Virus record (IMG/VR): IMGVR_UViG_3300046006_001819 | Coordinates: 1-30,309 of that record | Length of the DNA: 30,309 bases | Source: a virus | Reading direction: 5' to 3' (one strand) | Shown here: positions 1 to 8,835 of the stretch, piece after piece | How the letters are laid out: every line of letters begins with the position of its first letter | How positions within the stretch are numbered: the stretch's first letter is position 1 | Made by a program: the position numbers and the translations under genes | Notes under the pieces: model-generated | Database searches by the model: none | What the model saw: only the letters and a program-made list of their open reading frames with translations | Told to the model about the DNA's origin: nothing

Positions 1-3000
1 AAGAGATTTAGTTCTGCTTCATTATATGCTTTTGATTTTTCAAAAATCTTTTTATCAAATTCAGCAAGTTTATCTTGAAGCTGCTGATATTTTTTACCAA
101 CATCAAGTAGTTTCTGTGCTTGATCCTTAACATCCTGAGTAATTTCACCTAGTAGATTTGGTACCGGAATTTTAGGATTGCCAAGAACATTTTTAATCTG
201 TGAGGTAATAGAACCTCTATCAGTGGTATTAAATCCTACCGCCGGAAGCTTGATTGCAGCAGCGCCGCCGGCACTAAGTGCTGACACCGATGATGCTAGT
301 TCTGCGGCCGCGCCTGCTGGCAAGCCTTTAGAAACAAGTGCAGTTAGATTATCTAATTGTCCACCGATATCGTTTGCAAGTTTTTCTGCACTTTGCAGAC
401 CACTCATTACTGATGTCTGTGCATCCTTAATAAGTCCAGTAAGACTGCCTGCACCCGGAATGCTGTTCACTGCTCCGTTCGCCTTATCAAGCACTGAGGT
501 TACTGACTTAATACCACCTGCTAAATTACTAATACCAGATGCTACTTGAGATGACACTGCGGCAGACGCGCCTTTAGCAACAGTTGATGCGGCAGTAGAT
601 AATGCAGCCGTGCCGCCTGCTCTTAGAGCTGGACCAGCGCCAGCAAGACTACTTACATTATCAATTGCCCCAGTAATCTTATTAGCGGTGCTAGTAATAG
701 ATGTTGCAGCAGTAGATACGGAGTTTAGAGTGTTAGCAAATGAACCAACCGAGCCACTAATTTTATTAGTTAATTGTCCGAGTGAACCGTTAACTGCTGA
801 GACGGCTCCACTGACGCCAGCAACAGTATTTTGCATTGAACTTGTAATCGAACTTAACGAAGATGTAGTTGACTTGATTGAACCGGTTAATGACGATACT
901 GCACCTAAGGCACCGGATACGGATGCGGTCGCAGTGTTTACAGTGTTGGATATACTTTTCGCATTATCAGCTAGAGTACTTAACGAGCCACCGACATTTT
1001 TCAATGCGGCTGAAGCACCACTAAGTGCGCCGGTCACCCCGCCAATAGCGTTGGTTAGCTGCCCAGCCGCTTTACCAACGTTTGATAGCCCCTCAGTAAG
1101 TCCCTTAGAAGCTGTAGTCAATGTTGCACTAAGTTGTGAAAGTTGACCAGCTTCTGCCTGTGCTTTGGCTGCTGCTTCTTTGGCAATCGCAGTAAGATTC
1201 TGCGGTACGCCGGGCTTGAATGCCTTGAATGAATCCTTAATTGAGTTGAACGCATTAGTAGCAATGCCCTTTGCTGCGTCTTGAATTCCAGTTAGACCAG
1301 CAGGTCCGCCTGCATTCTTCATGGCGTTCAACGCACTTGAGAGTCCTCCCAAACCACCTAACTTATCAGCGAGTCCTGCTGCTGCTGTTCCAGCGCCAAT
1401 TGCTTTAAGTGCATTTGTTGCGCCGCCTACAGCACCAGCTATTTTGTTAGCAGTATTGATAGCTCCAGACACTTGATTCAATGCACCTGATACTTGATTC
1501 AATGCTTGACCTGCGGCTGAACCCACTAGTCCACTGACTGCGCCTGATACGCTGCTCAATGTGCTACTTGCTTTTCCGGCAACCTGAGAGATTGCAGCAA
1601 TAGTTTCTTTTGGTCCTACTGTAGCAGCGGCTGTGACTAAACCAGCAGTTGTGCCCGCAGATTCATTTCCGGTCAGTACTCCGCTGTTCGTGAGAGCTGT
1701 TTGTGCTTTCTGCATTGTAGTCGCCATTCCTTGCGCTTGTGCAGAAGTATTTTTTACGAATGATGTAAGATTTTCGGCGCCCGGTATAGCAGTGAACAAT
1801 GTTGAAGGCAATGCTTTATCAATGATAGATGTAGCAGCATTTAGGCCGGTTGCAGTCACCTTAATGATATCGTTTGCTTGTGTAGCGATACCATTAATCA
1901 ACGTAGATGCACCGGGCTTGAGTACTCCGGCTTGTTCCATCTGTTTTGGTGTCATCGCAAATGAACCTACTGCTACCGTTGCAGATTCGGAAGACGATGT
2001 TTTAGTTGTTGTCGTTACTCCGTTAGCTGTGGTAGTAGTAGTTGATGAAGAAGAGGTTACTGACGTAGTTACGCCGGATGCCGAAACAACCGCAGCACCT
2101 TGAGTAGTTGCTGCCGCAGCAGCGCCTTGCGCAGCCGTAGTGGCAACACCTGCAATCGCTGCATTAGTTGGTCCAGGACCCATTGCTTTCGAAACTGATG
2201 GAGTAGTAGCTGGCACTGACGCTGCTGTCGCAATAGCAGGGGGAGTAGCGTTAGTTGCTGCTGCCGTAGTTGTCTGTTCTACAGCCGCAGAAGGTGCTGC
2301 CGGAAGTGAATCACTTGCGTTAAGAGTAGTCTTGACATCAACCCCTTGACCTGCGTTTGACCATGGTGCGTGTGCCGGAGCACGAGACGCAATAGTTAAT
2401 AGTTTTGCTGGCGCTGCGATAAATCCTTTTTCTTCATCAAACAATGTATCAGTCTGTGCGATGATTGGAATGACAGCAACATCTTGTGGACTAGTACCTG
2501 GGCCACCTGAGTTAAGATTTACTTTGCTACCATTAACATATGCAATACCACCAGCAACTAACGAAGCTTCGCCGCCCGCTTGAAATGCAACGGCGCCGCC
2601 CGCTTTTCCTAAATAATTACCAATAGAAAATGCCTGAATATCTTTACCGGATCGAATCTTAGTATCTTCTTCTGAGTTAGTTTGGATGTTTTTACCCTGA
2701 AGATTTAGATTCTCCATAGCATGAATGTTAACATTTTGGTCAGCGTGAAGATTTAAATCTCCCTGTGTTCTAATGTTTACTGAGTTGGTAGAGTACATAT
2801 CAATCGTACCCTCCTTACCCAACTCAATATATGATTGTCCGTTTGAGTGAAGAATCATTAACGTTTGACCATCATCGCTCATTAAGATTTGATGACCTAA
2901 TGCTGTACGAATACGAATTAACTGGTCACGCCCGATAACGTCACCGTCATCCATAACGAAGCTGTGTCCGCCTCTACGAGCAATAACTTTTAGCCTTGTT

Positions 3001-3761
3001 GCAGTTTCAAGCCCGCCCGCAGGCTCCAAATTTGACGCAAGAGAAGAATCATCAAAGCCGCCCTCGTAGATAGGTCTACCGGGAGTAGATACACCCCAGC
3101 CCACTCGGCTAGCTGTTTCACGACTTGCACTTGAACTAATAGGGCCGCGAATAGGGTCACGAATGATTCCTTGTTGGCTCATGATACTTGCTGTGTAGCT
3201 ATGAACTGGTCTTGCAGTGTCTAGATATTTGTTGCTGTCCGATACACTTTTATCATTGGTATTGATATTCGTGACAGGCAATCTAGTTGCACCGCCGTAA
3301 CTATTTGCTTCACCTGCATTAGTAACAATATTGTCACTTGAACCAATTGCTGGCACCATCTGTAGGGCATCTGCTTCTGGAATACAACCAATGTAGAAAC
3401 CATAGTTGGGGTCGCCGTTGACAAATATACAAATTACCTTTGTACCGATATCGGGAGGAGCATGCCATTCACCGTAACTGCTTGGGTTTGCAACATAGTC
3501 ACCTAAGCCAGTTTGTCCCGCTGTGGGTTTAACCATACCAAAAAAGTTACTGAGATAGCTAACAGACACCCAATTTCCTGAACTATCACTATCTGTAGGA
3601 ATACCTTTATCTGCGAGTAATACTTTGATTCTTCCAGAGCGAGTAGGGTCAATATTATCTTTAACTATCCCAATTAATGGAACAGTTTTGTTATTACCGC
3701 CATTGGCGCCTGGTTTACTTTCTTTAGTACTACCTGTTGTTTTAATTACCTCAGTTGGCAT
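1..3761 (-). CDS. gp5: gp5-like baseplate central spike protein with very long Ala/Ser/Thr/Gly-rich tail (partial, 3' end outside window)
   Basis: The reading frame is open from ATG at 3761 to the left edge (at least 1253 codons, no stop). Near residues 17-40 it reads PLIGIVKDNIDPTRSGRIKV, typical of the N-terminal OB-fold of T4 gp5/VgrG spikes, followed by GNWVSVSYLSNFFG and an FVNGDPNYGFYIG strand. Residues about 270-390 form short beta repeats (GHQILMSDDGQ, SYIELGKEGTIDMYS, NVNIHAMENLNLQGKNI), the usual gp5 C-terminal beta-helix. The T4-type lysozyme domain expected between them is not visible. From about residue 475 onwards the protein is a long Ala/Ser/Thr/Gly/Val-rich stretch that turns coiled-coil-like (Lys/Gln/Glu-rich) at the edge. 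A GAGAG ribosome site lies about 6 bases before the ATG. It follows the hub-like gene by 10 bases, so it is in the same operon. The spike assignment is good; the function of the tail is unknown. Confidence 0.75.
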   Translation of the reverse strand, partial: MPTEVIKTTGSTKESKPGANGGNNKTVPLIGIVKDNIDPTRSGRIKVLLADKGIPTDSDSSGNWVSVSYLSNFFGMVKPTAGQTGLGDYVANPSSYGEWHAPPDIGTKVICIFVNGDPNYGFYIGCIPEADALQMVPAIGSSDNIVTNAGEANSYGGATRLPVTNINTNDKSVSDSNKYLDTARPVHSYTASIMSQQGIIRDPIRGPISSSASRETASRVGWGVSTPGRPIYEGGFDDSSLASNLEPAGGLETATRLKVIARRGGHSFVMDDGDVIGRDQLIRIRTALGHQILMSDDGQTLMILHSNGQSYIELGKEGTIDMYSTNSVNIRTQGDLNLHADQNVNIHAMENLNLQGKNIQTNSEEDTKIRSGKDIQAFSIGNYLGKAGGAVAFQAGGEASLVAGGIAYVNGSKVNLNSGGPGTSPQDVAVIPIIAQTDTLFDEEKGFIAAPAKLLTIASRAPAHAPWSNAGQGVDVKTTLNASDSLPAAPSAAVEQTTTAAATNATPPAIATAASVPATTPSVSKAMGPGPTNAAIAGVATTAAQGAAAAATTQGAAVVSASGVTTSVTSSSSTTTTTANGVTTTTKTSSSESATVAVGSFAMTPKQMEQAGVLKPGASTLINGIATQANDIIKVTATGLNAATSIIDKALPSTLFTAIPGAENLTSFVKNTSAQAQGMATTMQKAQTALTNSGVLTGNESAGTTAGLVTAAATVGPKETIAAISQVAGKASSTLSSVSGAVSGLVGSAAGQALNQVSGALNQVSGAINTANKIAGAVGGATNALKAIGAGTAAAGLADKLGGLGGLSSALNAMKNAGGPAGLTGIQDAAKGIATNAFNSIKDSFKAFKPGVPQNLTAIAKEAAAKAQAEAGQLSQLSATLTTASKGLTEGLSNVGKAAGQLTNAIGGVTGALSGASAALKNVGGSLSTLADNAKSISNTVNTATASVSGALGAVSSLTGSIKSTTSSLSSITSSMQNTVAGVSGAVSAVNGSLGQLTNKISGSVGSFANTLNSVSTAATSITSTANKITGAIDNVSSLAGAGPALRAGGTAALSTAASTVAKGASAAVSSQVASGISNLAGGIKSVTSVLDKANGAVNSIPGAGSLTGLIKDAQTSVMSGLQSAEKLANDIGGQLDNLTALVSKGLPAGAAAELASSVSALSAGGAAAIKLPAVGFNTTDRGSITSQIKNVLGNPKIPVPNLLGEITQDVKDQAQKLLDVGKKYQQLQDKLAEFDKKIFEKSKAYNEAELNL

Positions 3762-3771
3762 ATTATCTCTC

Positions 3772-6700
3772 TTACGTTAATGGGAAATCAGTTGGGAATG
3801 GGTCAAACGGTGGCGGACCAAACCCTGAATTAAATCGTCCTGGCTGACCAAGCTGCGTATTATTCAATGAAAACGCAGGTGCTAGCTCTCTTTGTTGTGC
3901 AGCGTTAATATCAGCTTGTCTACTTACCGGTGCGGCGCTGGCAGTGCTACTAGCGTCATCATCTACTACTAACCCAGACGGCGTACTAGCAAGTATTTCT
4001 GCTATCAATGCATCGGAGTTGGCCGAAACTACTAGTGGTCCGGGATCGGTAACTGTCATCACTGGTAATTTAGCAGGACTGTCCGGTTTTAAACCTGAGT
4101 CGGCCACTGTTGTGTTAGGACCGCCGGCTGGTGATCCCGACGCCACATTTGTACCAGATGCAGGATTTGTTCCAGCAGCTTGTCCGGTCTGACTACTGTT
4201 TGGTTCTCTGCCGCCGGCGCTGTCAGTTTTAGGCTTTTTATTAAACGTGTTGATCGCACACTCCAGTGTTTGTTTAAATGAGCCGCCAGAAAATGTGCTG
4301 GTTACAGCAACAATCATATAACTAACGCCCTTGACCAATTTTGCGATATCTTCTGGATATTCCCAAAACAAAATGCTCTCGTTAATAGAAAGTGTTCCGG
4401 GTTGGCCTGTTATAGGACCGTTGTTAACACCTTCATCTGAATAGTCAACTGCTTCTTTGAAATCAACTTCGATAAAGACTTGTCCACCATTTGGATTTAC
4501 GGTGTATCCATCAGAACCGTAGAATTTATTATATATTTGTGATTCGTTAACTGATTGTGTTTTCCCCCCAGTTACAACCACACTTGAGTCATACATAATG
4601 AAATCCGGGTCACCTAAAATAGTCAACTTAGCATAGGCCTGTGAAGACGGATCATGTAGTGAAGTTATGTAACTGTTTTGTGCTTCTTTGCCTGCACCAA
4701 GTGTATTTTCGGTAGTACCCTGAGTCTGATTACCGCCTGTTTTTACCGCTGGGGCCCCGCTGTCAGTTGTTGCCGTTGAGGCATCAGCATTTTCTTTAGC
4801 TGCACTGTCAAGAACTGTTACGTCACCTTGTTCATTGGGAGGACTAATTGCAACAGTAAAGTAAGTGTTGTTTAATTCTTGAACGTAAGATAATATTTCA
4901 GAATTTTTACCAGTATACCAGTAATCATATCTTTTATGAGGTCCATAATATGCAGTGGTAACGTTCTTGTACGCACTATCAATTACTGGAGTTTCATACG
5001 TTTGAATAATATAATCAATGTCATACACCCAGTCACTGATTGCCCCATTCCATCTAGCGTTAGATATTTGTGAACTACAATTATACCACTTAAGAAGTTT
5101 TTTAGTGCCTTGATCAACCTGAGGTACAATTTTTTTATCCTTAGGTGGTTCTAGTGCAGTAGAATAAACTGTTTGCAATCCTTGTTCGAGAAATTGACTA
5201 GAAACAATGATATCATTGATAGCGGCAGGTATCATTTTTCCAGTATCAATTGTTATTTCTCTCGCAGTATTATTAGGTGTATTACTTTTAGTGGCTGTCA
5301 ACTCATTTGATTGTGACGTTGTTTTTGCCCCTGATCCTGGCCACTTATACTTATCCAAGTCGGCAGGAGAAACTGTTTTCGATTTACCGATGACTGATTC
5401 AGCATCGCCAACGAATACTATATTATATTTGTTATATAAATTTGGTTCTTTGGTCTTAGATGCTAAATCTTGTTGTCGTTTGTTTAGTGATGCTACAAAT
5501 TTAGTAAAAGCTTCGCCGACGGTTGATGCCGAAAACGCAATCTTATCGTCTACTGAGCCGCGCTTAGTAGTCATAGTTGCCTTCGGCGGAGTAGATGCTG
5601 CTTCAATTGAATACACTACTGCATTACCGTCAATCTTAAACTTTAGTGAGGTTATAACAATATCATAATATCGTTCAAACAGAGCACCACTTCCCGAAGC
5701 AGTTGGATCCAGCGTCTGTCCGTCAAACACCTCTGATCCCGTCATTATGTTTCCAACCTCGTCATACCCGAAAAATCTTATTCCTAAAATAAAAAATTGC
5801 TTTGACGGATTGCCGGGCAACAGTACCTTGTCACCGGAATATTTTTTTAGTGCATCCTGTGCTTTTTTTAAATTATTAACAAAAGAAAATCCATATGGTT
5901 CAGTAATGTTGAATTTAATTTCAGTTGTGTTAGTGTTACTCTGGTTATCTTTACCATTAGTTGATGTTCTAAATGATAGGTTGTCCATAGCATAGTCAAA
6001 TGAAAATCCCGGAGCACGATTTTCTTGTGTATTGTTAATGCCGCCGCTTTGTGCTACTAAAAACGCGCCGCCCGAATTTTTATATCCGCCGCCTGCTGCC
6101 GCAACATTAAGAGCATTGACTGTTTTTCTACCGGATTGAATAAATGCATCATACCCATCTGGAGTAATCATGTAAAGACTTAGCTGATACGTGTAACTAG
6201 AGCAATAACCCAAGGGGTTCTTTAATCTTTTGCCCGGTGGTTGAGTCTTTGATACTTCTGTCCGTAAAGAAGGTGAAGTGCTGTCTGCACTAGCCTGAGA
6301 ACCTGAGCCAGCCGGGGGTGCCGCAGTGCCGGTTGCACTACCTGGTGGAGTAGAAGGAGGCGCGCCAGTTGAGCCAGCTGGGTTAGCTTGCTTGGCACCA
6401 CTGTCATCGCTTGCTGCTCCAGTTAAGGGAGCTTTAGTGGCTGTACCGGTACTAGTAGTTGGCGCTGCATTTGATGTTACAACTGCTGCATTTGCTGTTG
6501 GCGAAGGGGGCGGAGTAGGTGCGGGCGGTGGCGGGGTTGGGGGAGGCGGGGGTGGCGGCGGATCTGCTTCTCCTCTAGCCTTTCTTGCGGCTGCTTCTGC
6601 TGCATTATCTGCTTTAATAGCTTGGTCAGCAGGGCCGTTTGGATTTAGTAATGAGATTGCCCGCTTAAGACGTTCCTGCGTCTTGATGGCAGAAGCGATT

Positions 6701-6906
6701 AGTGCAGTATCAGGGTTTGCCTTGGCTCGCTCTGCTGCTATGTAAAGCTCGTCGTATTGAGTAATTGCCTTCTGCATACGTTCTTGAATTGCTGCTAGAT
6801 CATATGCCGGACCATAGGTGTAGCCATCGACTATTACCTTGATTTTTTGTCCATTTGTGTCTAATACTATGCCTCGAGCAAGGGTAAGATTTTGAATAGA
6901 CGACAT
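3772..6906 (-). CDS. large baseplate protein, hub-like candidate, with polyproline linker
   Basis: This is a 1044-aa protein between the gp53-like and gp5-like genes. The N-terminus (1-105) is Ala/Lys-rich and helical. Residues about 110-215 are a low-complexity linker starting with runs of Pro, then Thr/Ala/Gly/Ser. The folded part begins near NPLGYCSSYTYQLSLYMITP. The C-terminal third contains KLTILGDPDFIM and later GVSYMIVAVTSTFSGGSFKQ, a layout reminiscent of phage baseplate hub proteins (gp27/gpD type), where a GDP-like turn and an 'xG.FxQTL' strand recur. The last 130 residues are again disordered (Gly/Ser/Pro/Ala). Its position directly before the gp5-like spike, the partner of gp27 in T4, supports a hub role. 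It is far larger than T4 gp27 (about 390 aa), so the assignment is an inference. The start is ATG at 6906, one base after the upstream stop; no strong ribosome site is visible, so translation may be coupled. Confidence 0.55.
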   Translation of the reverse strand: MSSIQNLTLARGIVLDTNGQKIKVIVDGYTYGPAYDLAAIQERMQKAITQYDELYIAAERAKANPDTALIASAIKTQERLKRAISLLNPNGPADQAIKADNAAEAAARKARGEADPPPPPPPPTPPPPAPTPPPSPTANAAVVTSNAAPTTSTGTATKAPLTGAASDDSGAKQANPAGSTGAPPSTPPGSATGTAAPPAGSGSQASADSTSPSLRTEVSKTQPPGKRLKNPLGYCSSYTYQLSLYMITPDGYDAFIQSGRKTVNALNVAAAGGGYKNSGGAFLVAQSGGINNTQENRAPGFSFDYAMDNLSFRTSTNGKDNQSNTNTTEIKFNITEPYGFSFVNNLKKAQDALKKYSGDKVLLPGNPSKQFFILGIRFFGYDEVGNIMTGSEVFDGQTLDPTASGSGALFERYYDIVITSLKFKIDGNAVVYSIEAASTPPKATMTTKRGSVDDKIAFSASTVGEAFTKFVASLNKRQQDLASKTKEPNLYNKYNIVFVGDAESVIGKSKTVSPADLDKYKWPGSGAKTTSQSNELTATKSNTPNNTAREITIDTGKMIPAAINDIIVSSQFLEQGLQTVYSTALEPPKDKKIVPQVDQGTKKLLKWYNCSSQISNARWNGAISDWVYDIDYIIQTYETPVIDSAYKNVTTAYYGPHKRYDYWYTGKNSEILSYVQELNNTYFTVAISPPNEQGDVTVLDSAAKENADASTATTDSGAPAVKTGGNQTQGTTENTLGAGKEAQNSYITSLHDPSSQAYAKLTILGDPDFIMYDSSVVVTGGKTQSVNESQIYNKFYGSDGYTVNPNGGQVFIEVDFKEAVDYSDEGVNNGPITGQPGTLSINESILFWEYPEDIAKLVKGVSYMIVAVTSTFSGGSFKQTLECAINTFNKKPKTDSAGGREPNSSQTGQAAGTNPASGTNVASGSPAGGPNTTVADSGLKPDSPAKLPVMTVTDPGPLVVSANSDALIAEILASTPSGLVVDDDASSTASAAPVSRQADINAAQQRELAPAFSLNNTQLGQPGRFNSGFGPPPFDPFPTDFPLT

Positions 6907-6907
6907 T

Positions 6908-7222
6908 TTATAGCCCCAATGCAGTGTTCAACGCTGTTTGAGTAGGTACATAAATTCCGACACCTGCTTTAAAGTCAAAGTAAGGATCAGGTCCTAATCT
7001 ATTAGGATTTCGTGCAGCAAATACCCACCACAATCTAGCATCGTTGTATAAGTCGAATGCTAATAGGTCAGGTCGATACTGATAAGTTTCCTGTAGCACC
7101 ATATATACATCGCTAGGATTTTGTGGTATGGGACGGGCTATCATTACATCTAAGAATTTATTTTCTACTATATTAGTGCTATAGTATGGACTAGCTGGTC
7201 CGTATAAACTTTGATTTGACAT
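6908..7222 (-). CDS. gp53: gp53-like baseplate wedge protein (LysM-type)
   Basis: This small protein of 104 aa has the conserved stretch YQYRPDLLAFDLYNDARLWW, then VFAARNPNRLGPDPYFDFKAG and GVGIYVPT. That pattern (arginine-Pro-Asp, 'WWVFA.RNPN', a 'DP..DF..G..I..P' end) is typical of the LysM-like gp53 baseplate wedge family of T4-like phages and its small relatives. T4 gp53 is longer (196 aa), so this is the short form. I chose ATG at 7222 because GGAGGT lies 8 bases upstream and the start overlaps the previous stop in a TAATG arrangement; an in-frame GTG at 7228 is the alternative. It is the second gene of the minus-strand baseplate operon, between the tail-tube-like protein and the hub-like protein, matching a wedge or hub assembly role. 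Confidence 0.72.
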   Translation of the reverse strand: MSNQSLYGPASPYYSTNIVENKFLDVMIARPIPQNPSDVYMVLQETYQYRPDLLAFDLYNDARLWWVFAARNPNRLGPDPYFDFKAGVGIYVPTQTALNTALGL

Positions 7223-8691
7223 TACCACATACCTCCGCCAGGAACTCTAGTGCCATTGAGTAATGCACCAGATGCATAATCACGTAGACTGAATCTATTC
7301 GATACTGAATTTCTGCTCATTATCGGTACACAAGTGATAGACATCTGAATTCTAGTAGGAACCCAGGTAACTGTGTCGTTTCCGGGGCTAGTACTAAAAT
7401 TAGGGCCCGGACCTTTGCCGCCTTTGCCTACACCCGATCCTGCTAATCTATTGTCGCTAGCAGTATATTTTGATGGTTTAGGCGTGCCAGCTGGACTTGC
7501 ACTTGTTGTTTTGATATAGTCTACGTCATCAGGTAGTGTATATGAGAAACCTTGAATTGCTAGGGGATGCGCTGCAAACTGATATCCGCCCATACCAAAC
7601 ATGTAGCATAGGGGAGGAGGAGTACCATTTTTAGGATTAGAATCTTGCCCGTAGAACATCTTAGTCATGGAACGGAAGAAGTGAATTACTGCCAATAGAT
7701 AGTTAGCCTCGTAAGTGTCCTGTGCAGTAAAATTACAAGAGAGCGAAACTGCGTCTACTCCACTTCCGGAATATTGAAATATCTTATAGTTACTATGAAC
7801 TATGTTAGTCTGCTCATAGTTAGCTGCGTAGTTTACAGAAATAGAAGGTGTATATGGGAAGATTACACCGTCAGTTTCTAAGAGTGGTTTTAATATACCA
7901 GGATCTGGTTTTGCGTTGTACAAGTATTCGCTATCAGGAGCAAGAGATAGTCGAACTCGCCAATCTTCTTTAGCAGCAAAGTTTGCTTGGTCTTGTGCAG
8001 TTGCTTCACCTTGTGCTTCAAGCGTCGGTGCTTCAACTGATGAGAAATCAGGCGGCGGAGAAGCTGGTACTGCTAAGGTGTCGGTTATTGATGGCTCCTC
8101 AGTAACAGTCAGTGAAGGGTCGCCGCTAGTAACTGAGATAGGTTCGGCACGACCGGAGATTGGATCTACATCAGCAGTAATAGCAATAGGGTCTGGCTTA
8201 GTTTTAAGTATAGGATTGGGTGCTGGGTCAGGGTCCGGTAATGCCTTAGGATTGAAATTATCGGGTGTTACGGCAACTGGGGCTGGCCGAGTGTCGGGTA
8301 ATGCAGTAGGATTGAAATTATCGGGTGTTACCGCAATGGGGTCTGGACGAGCAGCAACGGTTGTTTGCTGTGTCTTGATATCTGCATTAGTCGTTTGCAC
8401 CATTTGACTGAGGCTAGCTATAAGAGTACTGACTTTACCATTTGCCCCTACATAAAAATTCTTTTTGCCATTAACCGAAAGTCCGGTAAAGTTTTGAATG
8501 CCGAACGGATCTAAAAGTTCTTTGGTCTGTGAAGTAAGGCTTGAGTCTACTTTAATAGACGTAGTTGGAGTAGGTCCTGAATATACGACTGAATCACCGT
8601 CTTTAAGGGTATAGGTTGTCTTGCCAGCTGTACTAGATGCAATTAATGTCCAGCCATCGGTACTAGTAGTCGCGGTATACGTTGTTGCCAT
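7222..8691 (-). CDS. tail-tube-like baseplate protein (gp48/gp54-type candidate) with Pro-rich repeat region
   Basis: This 489-aa protein is the first gene of the minus-strand baseplate operon. The N-terminal 85 residues are Thr/Ser-rich beta (TYTLKDGDSVVYSGPTPTTS). Residues about 105-200 are a Pro/Asp-rich linker with a tandem unit (PVAVTPDNFNPKALPD). The C-terminal half is a folded domain: VIFPYTPSISVNYAANYEQT, then SLSCNFTAQDTYEANYLLAV, HFFRSMTKMFYG, FSYTLPDDVDYI and a final strand set VPTRIQMSITCVPIMSR. This layout recurs in baseplate tail-tube initiator or cap proteins of marine and freshwater T4-like phages. The family name by homology to T4 gp48 or gp54 is my inference. The ATG at 8691 lies some 50 bases downstream of a late-promoter-like motif at 8738-8745. 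Confidence 0.58.
   Translation of the reverse strand: MATTYTATTSTDGWTLIASSTAGKTTYTLKDGDSVVYSGPTPTTSIKVDSSLTSQTKELLDPFGIQNFTGLSVNGKKNFYVGANGKVSTLIASLSQMVQTTNADIKTQQTTVAARPDPIAVTPDNFNPTALPDTRPAPVAVTPDNFNPKALPDPDPAPNPILKTKPDPIAITADVDPISGRAEPISVTSGDPSLTVTEEPSITDTLAVPASPPPDFSSVEAPTLEAQGEATAQDQANFAAKEDWRVRLSLAPDSEYLYNAKPDPGILKPLLETDGVIFPYTPSISVNYAANYEQTNIVHSNYKIFQYSGSGVDAVSLSCNFTAQDTYEANYLLAVIHFFRSMTKMFYGQDSNPKNGTPPPLCYMFGMGGYQFAAHPLAIQGFSYTLPDDVDYIKTTSASPAGTPKPSKYTASDNRLAGSGVGKGGKGPGPNFSTSPGNDTVTWVPTRIQMSITCVPIMSRNSVSNRFSLRDYASGALLNGTRVPGGGMW
8221..8340. repeat. two 60-bp tandem repeats inside the baseplate gene
   Basis: Two adjacent 60-base units (8221-8280 and 8281-8340) share most bases, including the identical core ggattgaaattatcgggtgt. 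They are in frame with the minus-strand gene and encode two copies of a 20-residue Pro/Asp-rich unit (VTPDNFNP.ALPD). A shorter decayed third unit (PDPIAITADVDP) follows in the protein. This looks like slippage-driven growth of a flexible linker. Confidence 0.85.
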
Positions 8692-8715
8692 TCGTTATTC
8701 TCACTATAAAGTCAT

Positions 8716-8723
8716 GATAAATA
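8716..8723 (+). promoter_or_regulatory. late-promoter-like motif facing gp55
   Basis: GATAAATA on the plus strand forms an inverted pair with the minus-strand copy at 8738-8745 (8-bp arms, 14-bp spacer). Transcription from it would run through the sigma70 promoter into gp55, so it could place gp55 under its own control late in infection. This is inferred from motif similarity only. Confidence 0.4.
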
Positions 8724-8737
8724 GACTTACTCAATAG

Positions 8738-8745
8738 TATTTATC
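8738..8745 (-). promoter_or_regulatory. late-promoter-like motif for the baseplate operon
   Basis: On the minus strand this reads GATAAATA followed by CTATTGAG. It matches the T4 late promoter TATAAATA in seven of eight positions and sits about 47 bases before the start of the baseplate operon. Related motifs precede other late genes in the window. Confidence 0.55.
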
Positions 8746-8778
8746 GCAGCAAAAAACCGCTAAATTTACCCTAAACTG

Positions 8779-8807
8779 TTGCATTTTTGCAACGGTATGA
8801 GTATAAT
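8779..8807 (+). promoter_or_regulatory. sigma70-type promoter of the gp55 gene
   Basis: TTGCAT (8779-8784) and a perfect TATAAT (8802-8807) are separated by exactly 17 bases. The predicted start, about seven bases downstream, leaves a leader of roughly 22 bases before the gp55 ATG, with AGGGA as ribosome site. This is the best host-type promoter in the window and fits early or middle expression of the late sigma factor. Confidence 0.75.
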
Positions 8808-8835
8808 GTAATCTAAGAATAGGGAATTCATATTA

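Noticed and set aside
178-2349. Several plus-strand open frames opposite the gp5-like gene
   Set aside because: They are antisense to a continuous minus-strand gene with recognisable domains. They exist because Ala/Gly/Ser/Thr codons rarely create stops on the other strand.
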